Of a DNA stretch of 64,000 nt, positions 1 through 8,635 are shown piece after piece. How positions within the stretch are numbered: position 1 is the first letter of the stretch; every line of letters begins with the position of its first letter. This DNA is from Mojavia pulchra JT2-VF2 (GTDB lineage Bacteria; Cyanobacteriota; Cyanobacteriia; Cyanobacteriales; Nostocaceae): NCBI GenBank assembly GCA_019359325.1, contig JAHHHN010000004.1:186001-250000 (forward strand). The letters are read 5' to 3'. The position numbers were made by a program, and so were the translations under genes. The notes under the pieces are model-generated. The model saw only the letters and a program-made list of their open reading frames with translations. It was not told the DNA's origin and searched no databases.

Positions 1-494
1 TGGGGAAACGAGTATTACTTGTAGATGCTGATTTACGCCGACCCCAGATTCACTACTTATCAGATTTAAATAACCTGTGGGGTTTGAGTAGTTTAATTTC
101 TACAAATATGCCACCTGAGCAGGTTATTCGGAAAATGCCAACGATGAGCAATTTATCTATAATTACTTCAGGGCCTGTACCACCTGACCCTGCAAGGTTG
201 CTTTCGTCAGACAAGATGAAGCACTTGATGGCATACTTCCATAGAACCTTTGACTTAGTAATTTATGATGTTCCCCCAATGGTGGGATTAGTTGATGCGA
301 GAATGTTAGCACCCTACACTGATGGCATGGTGCTTGTAGTGAGATTAGACAAAACAGATAAATCGGGGTTGATGCAGGCTCAAGATAGTTTAAAAATTTC
401 TCCAATCAATGTTTTAGGCATCGTTGCCAATGGAGATCAGACTCAGTACAAAGCCTACAAAAACTACTATACTTACGCGAGTAGTCGGTCATGA
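1..494 (+). CDS. Exopolysaccharide tyrosine-protein kinase (CpsD/BY-kinase type), C-terminal part
   Basis: The frame is open from the window edge, so the N-terminus lies outside. The visible part starts at the Walker A' strand VLLVDADLRRPQ, the second nucleotide motif of bacterial tyrosine kinases and the ParA/MinD fold. It continues with a Walker B-like segment (DLVIYDVPPMVG) and ends after a short tail with several tyrosines (YKAYKNYYTYASS), the kind of C-terminal tyrosine cluster these kinases autophosphorylate. Family members control chain length and export of exopolysaccharide at the inner membrane, often fused to a Wzz domain; whether that domain exists here cannot be seen. Confident about the family; the specific polysaccharide is unknown. 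Confidence 0.85.
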   Translation, partial: GKRVLLVDADLRRPQIHYLSDLNNLWGLSSLISTNMPPEQVIRKMPTMSNLSIITSGPVPPDPARLLSSDKMKHLMAYFHRTFDLVIYDVPPMVGLVDARMLAPYTDGMVLVVRLDKTDKSGLMQAQDSLKISPINVLGIVANGDQTQYKAYKNYYTYASSRS

Positions 495-583
495 AAATGG
501 GCATGGGGCATGAGGCATTGGGTATCTATATAGGATTCCTATTTGATTTTTGAAAAAATACCGTACACTTCAGCTTTTTTTCT

Positions 584-609
584 TTCCTGTTCCCCGTTCC
601 CTGTTCCCC
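584..609. repeat. STRR heptamer repeat beside a dispersed repeat
   Basis: Three heptamers (CCTGTTC, CCCGTTC, CCTGTTC, bases 586-606) form a short tandemly repeated repetitive sequence typical of Nostoc. The roughly 55 bp just upstream (from about 527) match, in reverse complement, the right end of the MITE at 31522-31650, including a TTTGATTTTTGAA block. This looks like a one-ended copy of that element. Confidence 0.6.
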
Positions 610-746
610 TTCGGGTGAATCCTACGGATATGCTATGCGAGCAGCAGTTGTTTATGGGGGTTTACCCCATAAGCAACTGCCTCCTCTGCCTTATTTTCAA
701 GACAATTCACAGTACAATTGATCTAGTTGGTCATTTAGGTAAAGCA

Positions 747-1325
747 ATGCGCGTTGCAGTTATATTGGCCATAGCGATCGCAACTGTAGCTGGAATTGAA
801 ACATATACTCAAAAGCCGAGTCCAGCAATTCAGTTGCGAGATGGCACAGTATATTTTGCCCAACCACCGCGGTTGGTTGAGGCAGCTACTACTTATAATG
901 AGGTCTATGTCTGGGGTGCAACATACTACTTTACCCTCAGCCTACCAGAGAATGCCGGAGAACCACTGCAACAAGTCACAATCAACCAGCATCAAGGAGT
1001 AGACAATATTCGCTTTGATCTAAAAAACAGTTTTGCTTTTGAAGGTACGCGTTCCGACAAGGGGCAAAAATTTAAATTACAAGATGGGGCGAGTAACCAG
1101 AAGTCACGGACAGTAACATTAAGATTTGAGCCGCCAATATCTCCTGGTCAAACTATTACAATTGGTTTAAAACCTAAGCGGAATCCGGCTGTGGCAGGTG
1201 TTTATTTATTTGGAGTTACGGCTTTTCCTGCTGGTGAAAAATCTCACGGGCAATTTCTGGGTTTTGGACGACTACATTTTTACGGTTCCAGATTTAACTC
1301 GATTTTTTTCCCTTATGGGTGGTGA
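747..1325 (+). CDS. DUF2808 family secreted protein
   Basis: This is a 192-residue protein. The frame is open further upstream (from 543), but that part is repeat-derived. I chose the ATG at 747 because it is preceded by an AGG-type ribosome site and starts a clean hydrophobic signal segment (MRVAVILAIAIATVAG). The mature part (roughly residues 25-190) is beta-rich with motifs seen in cyanobacterial DUF2808 proteins: the YYFTLSLPENAGEPLQQV block and a late PPISPGQTITIGLKP segment followed by GVYLFGVTAFPAG. Function is unknown; export to periplasm or surface is inferred from the signal peptide. It lies downstream of the polysaccharide kinase gene, but repeat DNA separates them, so co-transcription is doubtful. 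Confidence 0.75.
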   Translation: MRVAVILAIAIATVAGIETYTQKPSPAIQLRDGTVYFAQPPRLVEAATTYNEVYVWGATYYFTLSLPENAGEPLQQVTINQHQGVDNIRFDLKNSFAFEGTRSDKGQKFKLQDGASNQKSRTVTLRFEPPISPGQTITIGLKPKRNPAVAGVYLFGVTAFPAGEKSHGQFLGFGRLHFYGSRFNSIFFPYGW

Positions 1326-1541
1326 GATCACGTCCGGTTAAAGATTTATCATGAAAATAGCAGGGGTGCAGAGGAGCAGAGGGACACAGGAGAAGGCTTT
1401 TTAGGATTTCTGCATAGCTTTGGGAATTAATACTAATTAGCCGGACTTGATATGATTGTTAATTATATTGGTTTAAATCAAGCTATAAGGATTTGAAGAT
1501 TTCTTGCAAGCGTAGCAAGTTTAATTATTTTAAATTGCTGA

Positions 1542-4127
1542 TTATTTCTCTTTAAAAGTCCACACACCCTCATCCCAATCTGCTTCTGATGGAGGTGATT
1601 GTATCCAGTGCTGACAACGGCGCAGATGCAACATAGCAGGTTTATCATTGCCATCAGCAGCCAAAACTTTGGTAAATGCATCTTGAGCCAAGCTAAACTC
1701 ACGCTTGAGGTAATACTCACGTCCTTGGTGATAATACTCAATTACTTCTAGTTTTTTACTATTAATAGGATCGGAACGCAAACTCAGCAGTTCATATATA
1801 GCTACTGGCTCATTTCTACCTTTGACGCGAATATAATCTAGTTCTCTAGCCCAAATATTTTCTTGGCAGGGTTTATAAGTGTTATCGCTAATAATGATGT
1901 CGCAACCGTACTGTTTGCTGACACTTTCTAATCGAGAGCCAAGGTTGACGCCATCACCAATAGCAGTAAATTCCATCCGTTTACTAGAGCCAATGTTGCC
2001 ACTAATCACGGTATCAGAATGAATTCCAATGCCGATACTAATCCGGGGTTTATTAGCTAAGTAACGACGGTGATTAAATTCTTGCAACCGATGGCGCATT
2101 TCTAAGGATGTTTGCACTGCCATCCAAGCATGTTCTTCTAATGGTAGAGGAGAACCAAATACAGCCATAATCGCATCACCAATGTATTTATCAAGGGTGC
2201 CTTTATGTTGAAAAACTGCCTCTACCATTGATTCAAAATATTCGTTGAGCATACTGACTACTTCTTCGGCTTCTAAATTTTCCGTTAAAGTTGTATAGCC
2301 ACGAATATCAGAAAATAGAATCGAAACTTCTTTGCGATCGCCTCCTAATTTAGCATCATCCAATTTCAATAATTCTTCCGCTAATTCCTGAGTCATGTAG
2401 CGGTACATCGTACTTTTAAGGCGCTTCTCATCACTGATATCTTCCATCACAACCAGTGCCCCACGGACTTGTGTATCATCGCTGGCATCGGCAATTGTGT
2501 TAATCGATAAATTAATACTGTGTTGTTCTGTGCCAGTAGTTAAAAGTATGCGATCGGGATAATACTGCTGTCGCTGTTTTAAATCGGCTGCATTTAAAGC
2601 ATCCTGACACCACTTACTAAAGTCACCTTCTTTAATACCGATGACATCTTTAATTGAAAGACCTTCTAAACGGTCTTGTTCTTCATGGCCTAACAAGCGT
2701 TTAGCACTTTCGTTGGCAGCGATAATTAACCCTGCTTTATCAGTAGAAATTACACCATTAGAAAGACTACGCAAAATGTCTCGTTGCATTTGTTCTTGTT
2801 GCTTGACTGTGGCAAACAACTGGGCATTATGCAGTGCCACTCCCGCTTGAATATTAAAAGCTTCCATAAACACTTCGTCATTATGATCGAAACTAGCTTG
2901 GAAGCATTCGGGTGCTTTTGGCCAAAATGCAGGGTTATAAGCCGGAAAATCTCCTGATTTTCTTTTATTTACTAACTGAGTGACGCCAATCAATTGTTGA
3001 TCGGCGTTAAATACTGGCATACAAAGTAAGCTACAAGTACGATAGCTAGTTTGCTGGTCAATTTGTTTGGCAGTACTTGAGTCTGGATGGTCATACAAAT
3101 CAAAGGGAATGTTTAGCTTTTTACCAGATGCAGCTACTATGCCAGCAAAGCCTTTACCTATTGGGACTCGCAATTCTTTAGTTGAACCATCACCTTGAGT
3201 TATTTTCGTCCATAATTCATGGCGATCGCGGTCTATTAGCCATAAAGTACTGCGATCAGCATTCATCAGTTCTTTGGCTTCATCCATTACCCGTTTTAAG
3301 GTATCTTCTAAGTCAAGGCTGCTTTGACTTAGCGACTTGATTGCTTTCATAAGCGCCGCTGCTGCTCTTTGTTTTTGCGTTGCTACATAAAACGAGCGTG
3401 ACGACTCTAAAATCAGTTGAATTGAAGGCGCAAATTCCTGGAATAATTCTTCATCGACGTTAGTAAAACCCCTAGTATCGATGCGTTCTGCAAGGGGATC
3501 ATCGGGGTTATCCAGGTATTTTAACTTATTGAGTAATTGTACTACTGCAACTAATTTCCCTTGTTCATTCAACAATGGCAAAGCCAGCATTGTATAGGTA
3601 CGGTAACCAGTTATTTTTTCTTGTTTCTGAGCAAAAACTGAGCGCGAATCTTGATAAAAATCAAACGGAATATTAATCACTTTTTTGAAAGTAGCAACTT
3701 CACCAGCTATTCCTTTATCCGCTGGAATGCGAATTTCCAAAGAGCGATCGCCTTCTGCTTCCGCCAAAATAGACCATAGTTCTTGTTTCTCTTCATCTAA
3801 TAAAAATATTGTTGTACGATCTGCCCCTAATAATTCACCAATTTTCAGGGTAATCGAATGCAACATTTCTTCTAGGATTTTCTCAAATCCATGAGAATCC
3901 AGCATTGACAAAGTTTGATGGACAATCTGTAATTTTTGTTCGACCTCTTTAACAACCTGTTTAAAAGTATCCTGAGTCAGGGGAGCAAGAAAACTAGAAA
4001 TCGTTCCTTGCCTTGTAGCTAAACCACCCATCGCAGCAGAATTTTCTTTTAAATATGTTTTGTCTTGGTTACGAACACCAATAATTAAATCGGCAGTCTC
4101 ATCAAAACTATGTTGATGCAATGACAT
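1542..4127 (-). CDS. cyaB: Adenylate cyclase with tandem GAF, PAS and class III catalytic domains (CyaB type)
   Basis: An 861-residue signalling enzyme expected to make cAMP. Domain order: GAF-A (about 80-240), GAF-B (270-440), PAS (455-570), class III cyclase domain (about 605-765), then a TPR-like tail. Both GAF domains end with the NK...F...DE signature of cyclic-nucleotide-binding GAFs (NKLKYLD...FTNVDEE and NKRKSGD...FDHNDEV). The cyclase domain keeps both metal aspartates (LFSDIRGYT and YIGDAIMAVFG), and the substrate-selecting Lys (LDKYIGD) and Thr (MEFTAIGDG) typical of adenylate rather than guanylate cyclases. Length and architecture match Anabaena CyaB1/CyaB2 (about 860 residues), in which cAMP bound to the GAF pair activates the enzyme. 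Monocistronic, with a long upstream non-coding region. Confidence 0.93.
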   Translation of the reverse strand: MSLHQHSFDETADLIIGVRNQDKTYLKENSAAMGGLATRQGTISSFLAPLTQDTFKQVVKEVEQKLQIVHQTLSMLDSHGFEKILEEMLHSITLKIGELLGADRTTIFLLDEEKQELWSILAEAEGDRSLEIRIPADKGIAGEVATFKKVINIPFDFYQDSRSVFAQKQEKITGYRTYTMLALPLLNEQGKLVAVVQLLNKLKYLDNPDDPLAERIDTRGFTNVDEELFQEFAPSIQLILESSRSFYVATQKQRAAAALMKAIKSLSQSSLDLEDTLKRVMDEAKELMNADRSTLWLIDRDRHELWTKITQGDGSTKELRVPIGKGFAGIVAASGKKLNIPFDLYDHPDSSTAKQIDQQTSYRTCSLLCMPVFNADQQLIGVTQLVNKRKSGDFPAYNPAFWPKAPECFQASFDHNDEVFMEAFNIQAGVALHNAQLFATVKQQEQMQRDILRSLSNGVISTDKAGLIIAANESAKRLLGHEEQDRLEGLSIKDVIGIKEGDFSKWCQDALNAADLKQRQQYYPDRILLTTGTEQHSINLSINTIADASDDTQVRGALVVMEDISDEKRLKSTMYRYMTQELAEELLKLDDAKLGGDRKEVSILFSDIRGYTTLTENLEAEEVVSMLNEYFESMVEAVFQHKGTLDKYIGDAIMAVFGSPLPLEEHAWMAVQTSLEMRHRLQEFNHRRYLANKPRISIGIGIHSDTVISGNIGSSKRMEFTAIGDGVNLGSRLESVSKQYGCDIIISDNTYKPCQENIWARELDYIRVKGRNEPVAIYELLSLRSDPINSKKLEVIEYYHQGREYYLKREFSLAQDAFTKVLAADGNDKPAMLHLRRCQHWIQSPPSEADWDEGVWTFKEK

Positions 4128-4792
4128 AACTAAATTTTGATATATAGAGATGAGTTTTTAGAAATGTTATTAAGTGTTGCCAACAGCAACAGTTATTTAG
4201 CATTATTTACAGTTTAATCGCTTATTGAACTAGCGTCATCCTGTGGATAACTAGGGTAAATCAATATTTTAAGCTTCAAAGTCTGTTCATGTAGCATTAC
4301 TTCCCTAAGAGGAGCATCTCCATTAGGTAACTGCCAAATTAATTACAAGTATCAAAATATCAGCCTGTTTTCCTCTCATATTTGTTCTCCTAAATCATTG
4401 ACAAAAAAGAAATACTTCAATGTAAACTAACTAGAAAGCATTTAACTTGACATATTTGTTAGAGCAAATCTTATAGATGTTAAAGTGTAGCAATAAAAAT
4501 CTAAAACCATATCGACTTGAATAAAATAAAGGATAATTATAATATTTAATAAATTTAAATTAATTTTAGACAAATCTCTTGGCAGAATAGAAATTGATAT
4601 GTAGCCAATTCCTAAAATAAGTTAAGTGTTAGTACTATAAATGTGACATCAAAAGTGATGTAGCTGCCATTGTTAATTACTAGGAAGGAAGGCATAATCA
4701 GGTTACAGACGTTGTGTGCATAACTTACCGGCTTATCATTATGAAAATTCCGCTGGAAGATGCATTAGCTTCATCTAAAGCTGCGATTGCAA

Positions 4793-4915
4793 GGGAGCGC
4801 AGCGCCTGCCGTAGGATGCCCGTACCCCTACGCTTAAGCAAGCTACGCGTAGCGTCTCCTTTAGGAGAAGGGCTGTAGGGCGATTGCGCGGAGCGCAGCA
4901 CCAAAGGCGATCGCA
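4793..4915. repeat. Cluster of Nostoc-type GC-rich dispersed palindromes
   Basis: Several short palindromic repeat units common in Nostoc genomes abut here: GAGCGCAGCGCCTGCCG, GCTACGCGTAGCGTCTC (containing the palindrome CTACGCGTAG), CTCCTTTAGGAG, and GCGCGGAGCGCAGCACC followed by a HIP1 octamer. They make an open frame on the minus strand that is almost certainly not a gene. Confidence 0.7.
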
Positions 4916-5140
4916 AGGTTTGCAGATATTACTCACTTGCTCAGTCGCTACCTACTTGACTGACCATACTTGTAGAATTACTGTATCCATAGTTCCCCGA
5001 CTCCTAGCTAAATTAACAGTTTCCAGTTTAAAATCAAAACTTTGTTAGAAGAATTCTCAATGTGACAAAGTTTATTTTAAGCGATTGATATCAATTGCTC
5101 GTATCCAATTTGGGCGAAGTCAGCCAAACAAGTCTGTTTA

Positions 5141-5276
5141 GCACTTACGCAAAAATATTATTCGTTGAGGCTGGGTACAAGGTTGTGGGAATGTACAGCT
5201 TTTAAACACCATCCCCCCTAAAGCCTTATAGCCTACACGCCCAAACCTTTGATTTTCCGTTTTTATGCGTAAGTCC
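5141..5276. mobile_element. MITE-like element with GGACTTACGCA-type ends
   Basis: The left end (GCACTTACGCAAAAA) and right end (TTTTTATGCGTAAGTCC) are near-perfect inverted copies, bounding about 136 bp with no coding capacity. A second copy with the same ends lies at 7242-7354 and a lone end at about 48563. Likely a non-autonomous element moved by a transposase not present in the window. Confidence 0.65.
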
Positions 5277-5690
5277 TACTCTGTTTTAGAATCAGCAAAA
5301 AATTCAGGCATCAAGTGGTTGAATATGTTCAACCATAATACTTTATAAACTTTGCTGCCTAATTAGCCACTAATTATTTTTCAGAGTCTGCTGAACAAAT
5401 CATCTCATGTCCGTGAAAACCCTTGTATTCTCGTTGCGATGGTAATTGGTAATCAACTTTTCCCCAATTACCAATAAACGTCGATTAAAACGAGATTTAA
5501 GCAACATATTGAGAATTAAAGCGACCTAAAAGTGAAATATTACTAGTTGCAAGCAAGATTTTGAGCTATTTATAGTCTTGCAAACTTGTAAAATGATGTA
5601 CTTAATCAGCTGCTTGAGGGATAAAAAGCATAAGATCTCAAGGTCTTCCATTAAGCAGCAGCCTTGTAGATGATATTAAGCGAGGTATTT

Positions 5691-6044
5691 ATGAACTGGG
5701 TTAAAGTTCTACCAGAAAATGAACTATCACCTAATGAGCGCAAAGTGGTAAAAGTTGAAAAACACGCTATCTTACTAATTCACCACAACAACCAAATTTA
5801 CGCGGTAGCAAATTCCTGTCCGCACATGAAGCTACCTATGCAGAAGGGCAAAATTACAGATAATGGAGCGATTGTCTGCCCTTTCCACCGTAGTGCTTTT
5901 GATTTGTCCAGTGGTAATCCTACAGAATGGATTACCTTTCCCCCTGGACTTGGCAAGGTGATGGGTATGATTTCTAAAGAAAAGACACTGCCTGTTTTTC
6001 CTATCCGTGTGGAAGAAGGAAGTATTTGGGTGGGGTTGCAATAG
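5691..6044 (+). CDS. Small Rieske [2Fe-2S] domain protein
   Basis: A 117-residue soluble protein with the Rieske cluster motif C-P-H (ANSCPHMK) and C-P-F-H (VCPFHRSAF) about 20 residues apart: two Cys and two His for a [2Fe-2S] cluster. The second Cys found in high-potential b6f-type Rieske motifs (CTHLGC) is absent, so this resembles the ferredoxin-like Rieske proteins that pass electrons to oxygenases or nitrite reductases. There is no transmembrane anchor. The frame is open seven codons upstream, but the ATG at 5691 has a GCGAGG ribosome site about 7 bases ahead and begins the conserved part (MNWVKVLPEN). It stands alone, so its redox partner is unknown. Confidence 0.88.
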   Translation: MNWVKVLPENELSPNERKVVKVEKHAILLIHHNNQIYAVANSCPHMKLPMQKGKITDNGAIVCPFHRSAFDLSSGNPTEWITFPPGLGKVMGMISKEKTLPVFPIRVEEGSIWVGLQ

Positions 6045-6455
6045 TTTGTTGGCTATCTGTTCAGGGATACATACTAATTTGTTTAGAAAATTTCGTCCTT
6101 GATTAGTGTAATAGTCTTTCTCTAAAATCTGGCTAGACATAATCTCCGCGTCTTCCCGTTTCCGCGATAATCTGTATCATTAGTTACCTTATTTGGGGAA
6201 TTGATATAAGCACTTATGGGGGCAAAACCCACAAGGGGATTGACGCCATTGCACATCAATAGCGCTTTGCTTAAGATGATGCTGCCACAAAGATTGATAA
6301 CACCAGCGCCAGTTTCTTTACCGTATTCACTGGCGCTTTTATTCTAGCTACGAAATTTTAACTGATCATACTTTGTTGAATATAATTATTGAGTTCGCGA
6401 TCGCTTTCTCATTTTATGTATCAGATAGCGCTCAAATTTAATACATTGCAAGAAA
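6045..6455. other. Intergenic region, possible small RNA ending at the 6305-6340 hairpin
   Basis: No open frame of note. A segment starting near 6185 has local hairpin potential (GGGGGCAAAACCC) and ends at the strong terminator, compatible with a non-coding RNA of about 150 bases on the plus strand. I do not recognise a known family. It could also be a long 3' untranslated region of the Rieske gene. Confidence 0.3.
6305..6340 (+). terminator. Rho-independent terminator-like hairpin
   Basis: A perfect 9-bp stem (AGCGCCAGT / ACTGGCGCT) with a 15-base loop is followed by TTTTA. It is 260 bases beyond the Rieske stop codon, leaving room for a separate short transcript in between. Confidence 0.7.
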
Positions 6456-7037
6456 TCATCTTCGGATAAAACTAAAGCTTGAGACAACTTTGTCAAATAC
6501 ATTTTTATTAAAAACCGTAGTAGGACGTCCCTGTTGAAAATTAAAGGGAGCCGAAATACTAATTATGTATTTGTGATCGGGGGTTAAGAAAGCCACCTTT
6601 TTCTCAACGCCTAAAGTATTAGATGTGTAACTAATGGCATTCTGATTAGCAACTTTAGTATTAGCAAACTTCTCGGCTGTGGGGTCATTTAGCTTTACAA
6701 TATCAGCTAAACTACGATTATTATAATTAACTGATTGTGTATAAATCGAGATACTTTTAGGAAATTCTGTAGGAACTTTGTTTTTTATTAAGCATTGTGC
6801 CTGTGCAAAACTGTGAGGATCAAGTATTAGTAATCCATTCTCGCCCACTTCTAAAGTTTTGTAGTTATCAGGGATGTTAAAGCGATAGCCAAATTGTTTT
6901 TGATGAATAGTTTTAGGCTTGATAGCAGCAGGAACTATACCATTTTGGGGGCAGACTTGAGCCTGTACTAATTTGGGGTGAGCAGCAAGAGTTACACCTG
7001 CTAAGGCGGCTGCCAGTACAATATTTGTGATTTTCAT
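6456..7037 (-). CDS. Secreted hypothetical protein
   Basis: A 193-residue protein of unrecognised family. It starts at the ATG at 7037, which begins a typical signal peptide (MKITNIVLAAALAGVTLAA...) with a probable cleavage site after VQAQ; a TTG 12 codons upstream is less likely. The mature protein contains FGYRFNIPDNYKTLEVGENGLLILDP and a C-terminal segment ending VVSSFSFIRR. This arrangement recalls small periplasmic proteins with a PsbP/Mog1-like fold that read 'F.IP..Y' and end with 'SF.F'; I offer that only as a structural guess. Two cysteines in the mature part may form a disulfide. No operon partner. Confidence 0.6.
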   Translation of the reverse strand: MKITNIVLAAALAGVTLAAHPKLVQAQVCPQNGIVPAAIKPKTIHQKQFGYRFNIPDNYKTLEVGENGLLILDPHSFAQAQCLIKNKVPTEFPKSISIYTQSVNYNNRSLADIVKLNDPTAEKFANTKVANQNAISYTSNTLGVEKKVAFLTPDHKYIISISAPFNFQQGRPTTVFNKNVFDKVVSSFSFIRR

Positions 7038-7241
7038 ATATTTTCTATCTATAAATTCTCCTAACTTAAACAAACTAATCGCTTAGATTTGTTTGGTGTA
7101 AGAGCTTGAGCTAGATTTAAATATATTGACGATATTAGGAGATAAAAAGTGCCAAATAATAGCTAAAGCTGTGACCCCAATCTTTTTTGGAATAGGTTTA
7201 GCACATTATTTAGAAGGCGATCGCACTCAGACCATTAAGCT

Positions 7242-7354
7242 AGGACTTACGCACCCAAGCCTGAAACCCCGATCCCCCCTAGCCCCCTTAAAATGGGGGG
7301 AACGCCTAAAGCCCCCTTTCTAAGAAGGTTGGGGGATTTGAGTGCGTAAGTTCT
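7242..7354. mobile_element. MITE-like element with GGACTTACGCA-type ends, second copy
   Basis: The ends AGGACTTACGCAC and GTGCGTAAGTTCT are inverted copies bounding 113 bp. The interior holds the C-rich/G-rich hairpin (CCCCCCTAGCCCCC...GGGGGG) common in Nostoc intergenic DNA. A short open frame running into the element from 7126 appears non-genic. Confidence 0.65.
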
Positions 7355-7489
7355 GTAAGCAATTTTAAAAACTTTTGAGATGATTCAAAAACTGAATAAC
7401 TTCAGTATTAGTAAATTCCTGACACGATCGCTTATTGTAGGTTCGCTGTAGATAAGAGCGCCCTCGATATATGTTTTAGCCCAAGCGGT

Positions 7490-8179
7490 TTATTTAAATA
7501 AAATCAAGTCATAATCCGACAATTCAATAATGCCAGCAATCAATTTCCAGCAAGGCTTGTCTCCTTCCCAATCATTAGATGGTAAGTAGGGTAGGCTCAA
7601 GCTGACTGTTACTAAGCAGGGATTTTGAGGACGATAGCCAGATTCCAATCGTTTTACAAATACAGGATCAGTAATAATAGCATTAGTTAGTTGCTGACCT
7701 GTATTTGTCAGCAAAGTACCTTGCCATTTCTGACCACCTTGAGCCTTCGATATAGCCTCTACAGATAATTCTGTTGCGTATACTAATTGCAGGGTGCGTC
7801 TTTTATGAAGTGGAAGTGACTGTAGATAAGTTACAGTCACATACTTGTTAGAGTTATGAAGAACATGAGAATAGTTACCACAGTACTGCAAGATATCTTT
7901 GCATTGAGCCTGCCCGACTCGTTTCCAGACTCCACTAGCAATAGTCAAGTTTTCACTCTCAAAACCAAAGTCGGGGCCATTCTTATCTAACGGAATTTCT
8001 AGAATGTCCAATAGTGCAGGCTCTTTGCCTTGTATAAGTCGGATACTTGCAGGAACTCGACCATCCTCTGGATACAAACTAGAGACTGGACGCAGCCACT
8101 GACCTGTAGCAAGATTAACTCCTGCAATACAACGTTCTTTAAGTTTCCAAGAATTGGCAAGGCAGATAATTTGAGCCAT
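7490..8179 (-). CDS. Dual-OB-domain-like protein of a DUF488-linked cassette
   Basis: A 229-residue soluble protein. The N-terminus MAQIICLANSWKLKERCIAG, followed by GQWLRPVS and DILEIPL, fits the family annotated as 'dual OB-containing domain' proteins (recognition from memory, moderate certainty). OB folds usually bind nucleic acids or nucleotides. It is the last gene of a three-gene minus-strand group: DUF488 (9281-8628), DUF488 (8635-8189) and this gene after a 9-base gap, which strongly suggests one transcript. The biochemical role is unknown; the genomic company suggests a nucleic-acid-directed conflict or stress system, which is inference. There are no membrane segments or signal peptide. 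Confidence 0.6.
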   Translation of the reverse strand: MAQIICLANSWKLKERCIAGVNLATGQWLRPVSSLYPEDGRVPASIRLIQGKEPALLDILEIPLDKNGPDFGFESENLTIASGVWKRVGQAQCKDILQYCGNYSHVLHNSNKYVTVTYLQSLPLHKRRTLQLVYATELSVEAISKAQGGQKWQGTLLTNTGQQLTNAIITDPVFVKRLESGYRPQNPCLVTVSLSLPYLPSNDWEGDKPCWKLIAGIIELSDYDLILFK

Positions 8180-8188
8180 AAAAGTTTG

Positions 8189-8635
8189 TCATAGGTGACT
8201 TATGGTTATATTTCCCAATTTGTCACGCAAATATTCAGCCACTAAGCGACGATGGCAATGATGAGGTTTCGCTTCACTACAAAGCAAACAACTACCATCT
8301 AAAAGCTGTGGTGAAACTTTTTTTTCAATTTGGCGATCGCTCATCAATGCTAAAAACTTGCTCTCATAGGTTTGCCAATCACCTTTGTGTTTTTTGTAAT
8401 TATCCAAAATATCTTTTGTTGGTGCCATATCTAAAATATGTACATATTCGATATCACCAATTTGTCTTAAGAAATATTCTAAATCTCCCCGCTTAGTAAA
8501 ACCTGCAAGTTGAGAGATATTATTCAGTCTGGTATCAACAACTCTCTTAACTCCAGAATTAACTAAAGTGTCAAAAAACTTTTGAGCAGTCTTTTGAGTA
8601 AAACCAATAGTAAATAAATTAATTGCCTTACTCAT
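8189..8635 (-). CDS. DUF488 family protein, shorter paralogue
   Basis: A 148-residue protein with the DUF488 pattern: an early TIGFT strand, VVDTRLNN where the family has DVR, and a C-terminal LLCSEAKPHHCHRRLVAEYL matching the family's C.E..P..CHR motif. DUF488 proteins are presumed enzymes of unknown reaction; the conserved Cys and His-Arg may be catalytic. It begins inside the last codons of the neighbouring DUF488 gene (8-base overlap), so translation is probably coupled. The two DUF488 proteins are clearly divergent rather than a recent duplication. A HIP1 site lies in the gene, so it has been resident long enough to acquire the host signature. Confidence 0.82.
   Translation of the reverse strand: MSKAINLFTIGFTQKTAQKFFDTLVNSGVKRVVDTRLNNISQLAGFTKRGDLEYFLRQIGDIEYVHILDMAPTKDILDNYKKHKGDWQTYESKFLALMSDRQIEKKVSPQLLDGSCLLCSEAKPHHCHRRLVAEYLRDKLGNITISHL

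Larger units (their letters stand above)
4128..5669. other. 1.5 kb non-coding, AT-rich, repeat-containing region
   Basis: No convincing gene is visible. The region probably holds the cyaB promoter at its left end and the Rieske gene promoter at its right end. It contains a block of GC-rich dispersed palindromes (4793-4915) and a MITE-like element (5141-5276), annotated separately. The remaining DNA is AT-rich and unremarkable on reading. Confidence 0.6.

Noticed and set aside
543-746. N-terminal extension of the DUF2808 protein
   Set aside because: Translated from an STRR and dispersed repeat; the signal peptide begins at the ATG at 747.
4725-4916. 63-residue frame on the minus strand
   Set aside because: It is composed of Nostoc GC-rich palindromic repeat units; the translated peptide is repeat-derived.
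7126-7323. 65-residue frame on the plus strand
   Set aside because: The second half runs through the MITE at 7242; the first half has no ribosome site or recognisable family. At best a decayed fragment.
7371-7489. Minus-strand stretch after the dual-OB gene reading TNTEVIQFLNHLKSF
   Set aside because: Looks like a gene C-terminus with a frameshift, but too short and unnamed to annotate.
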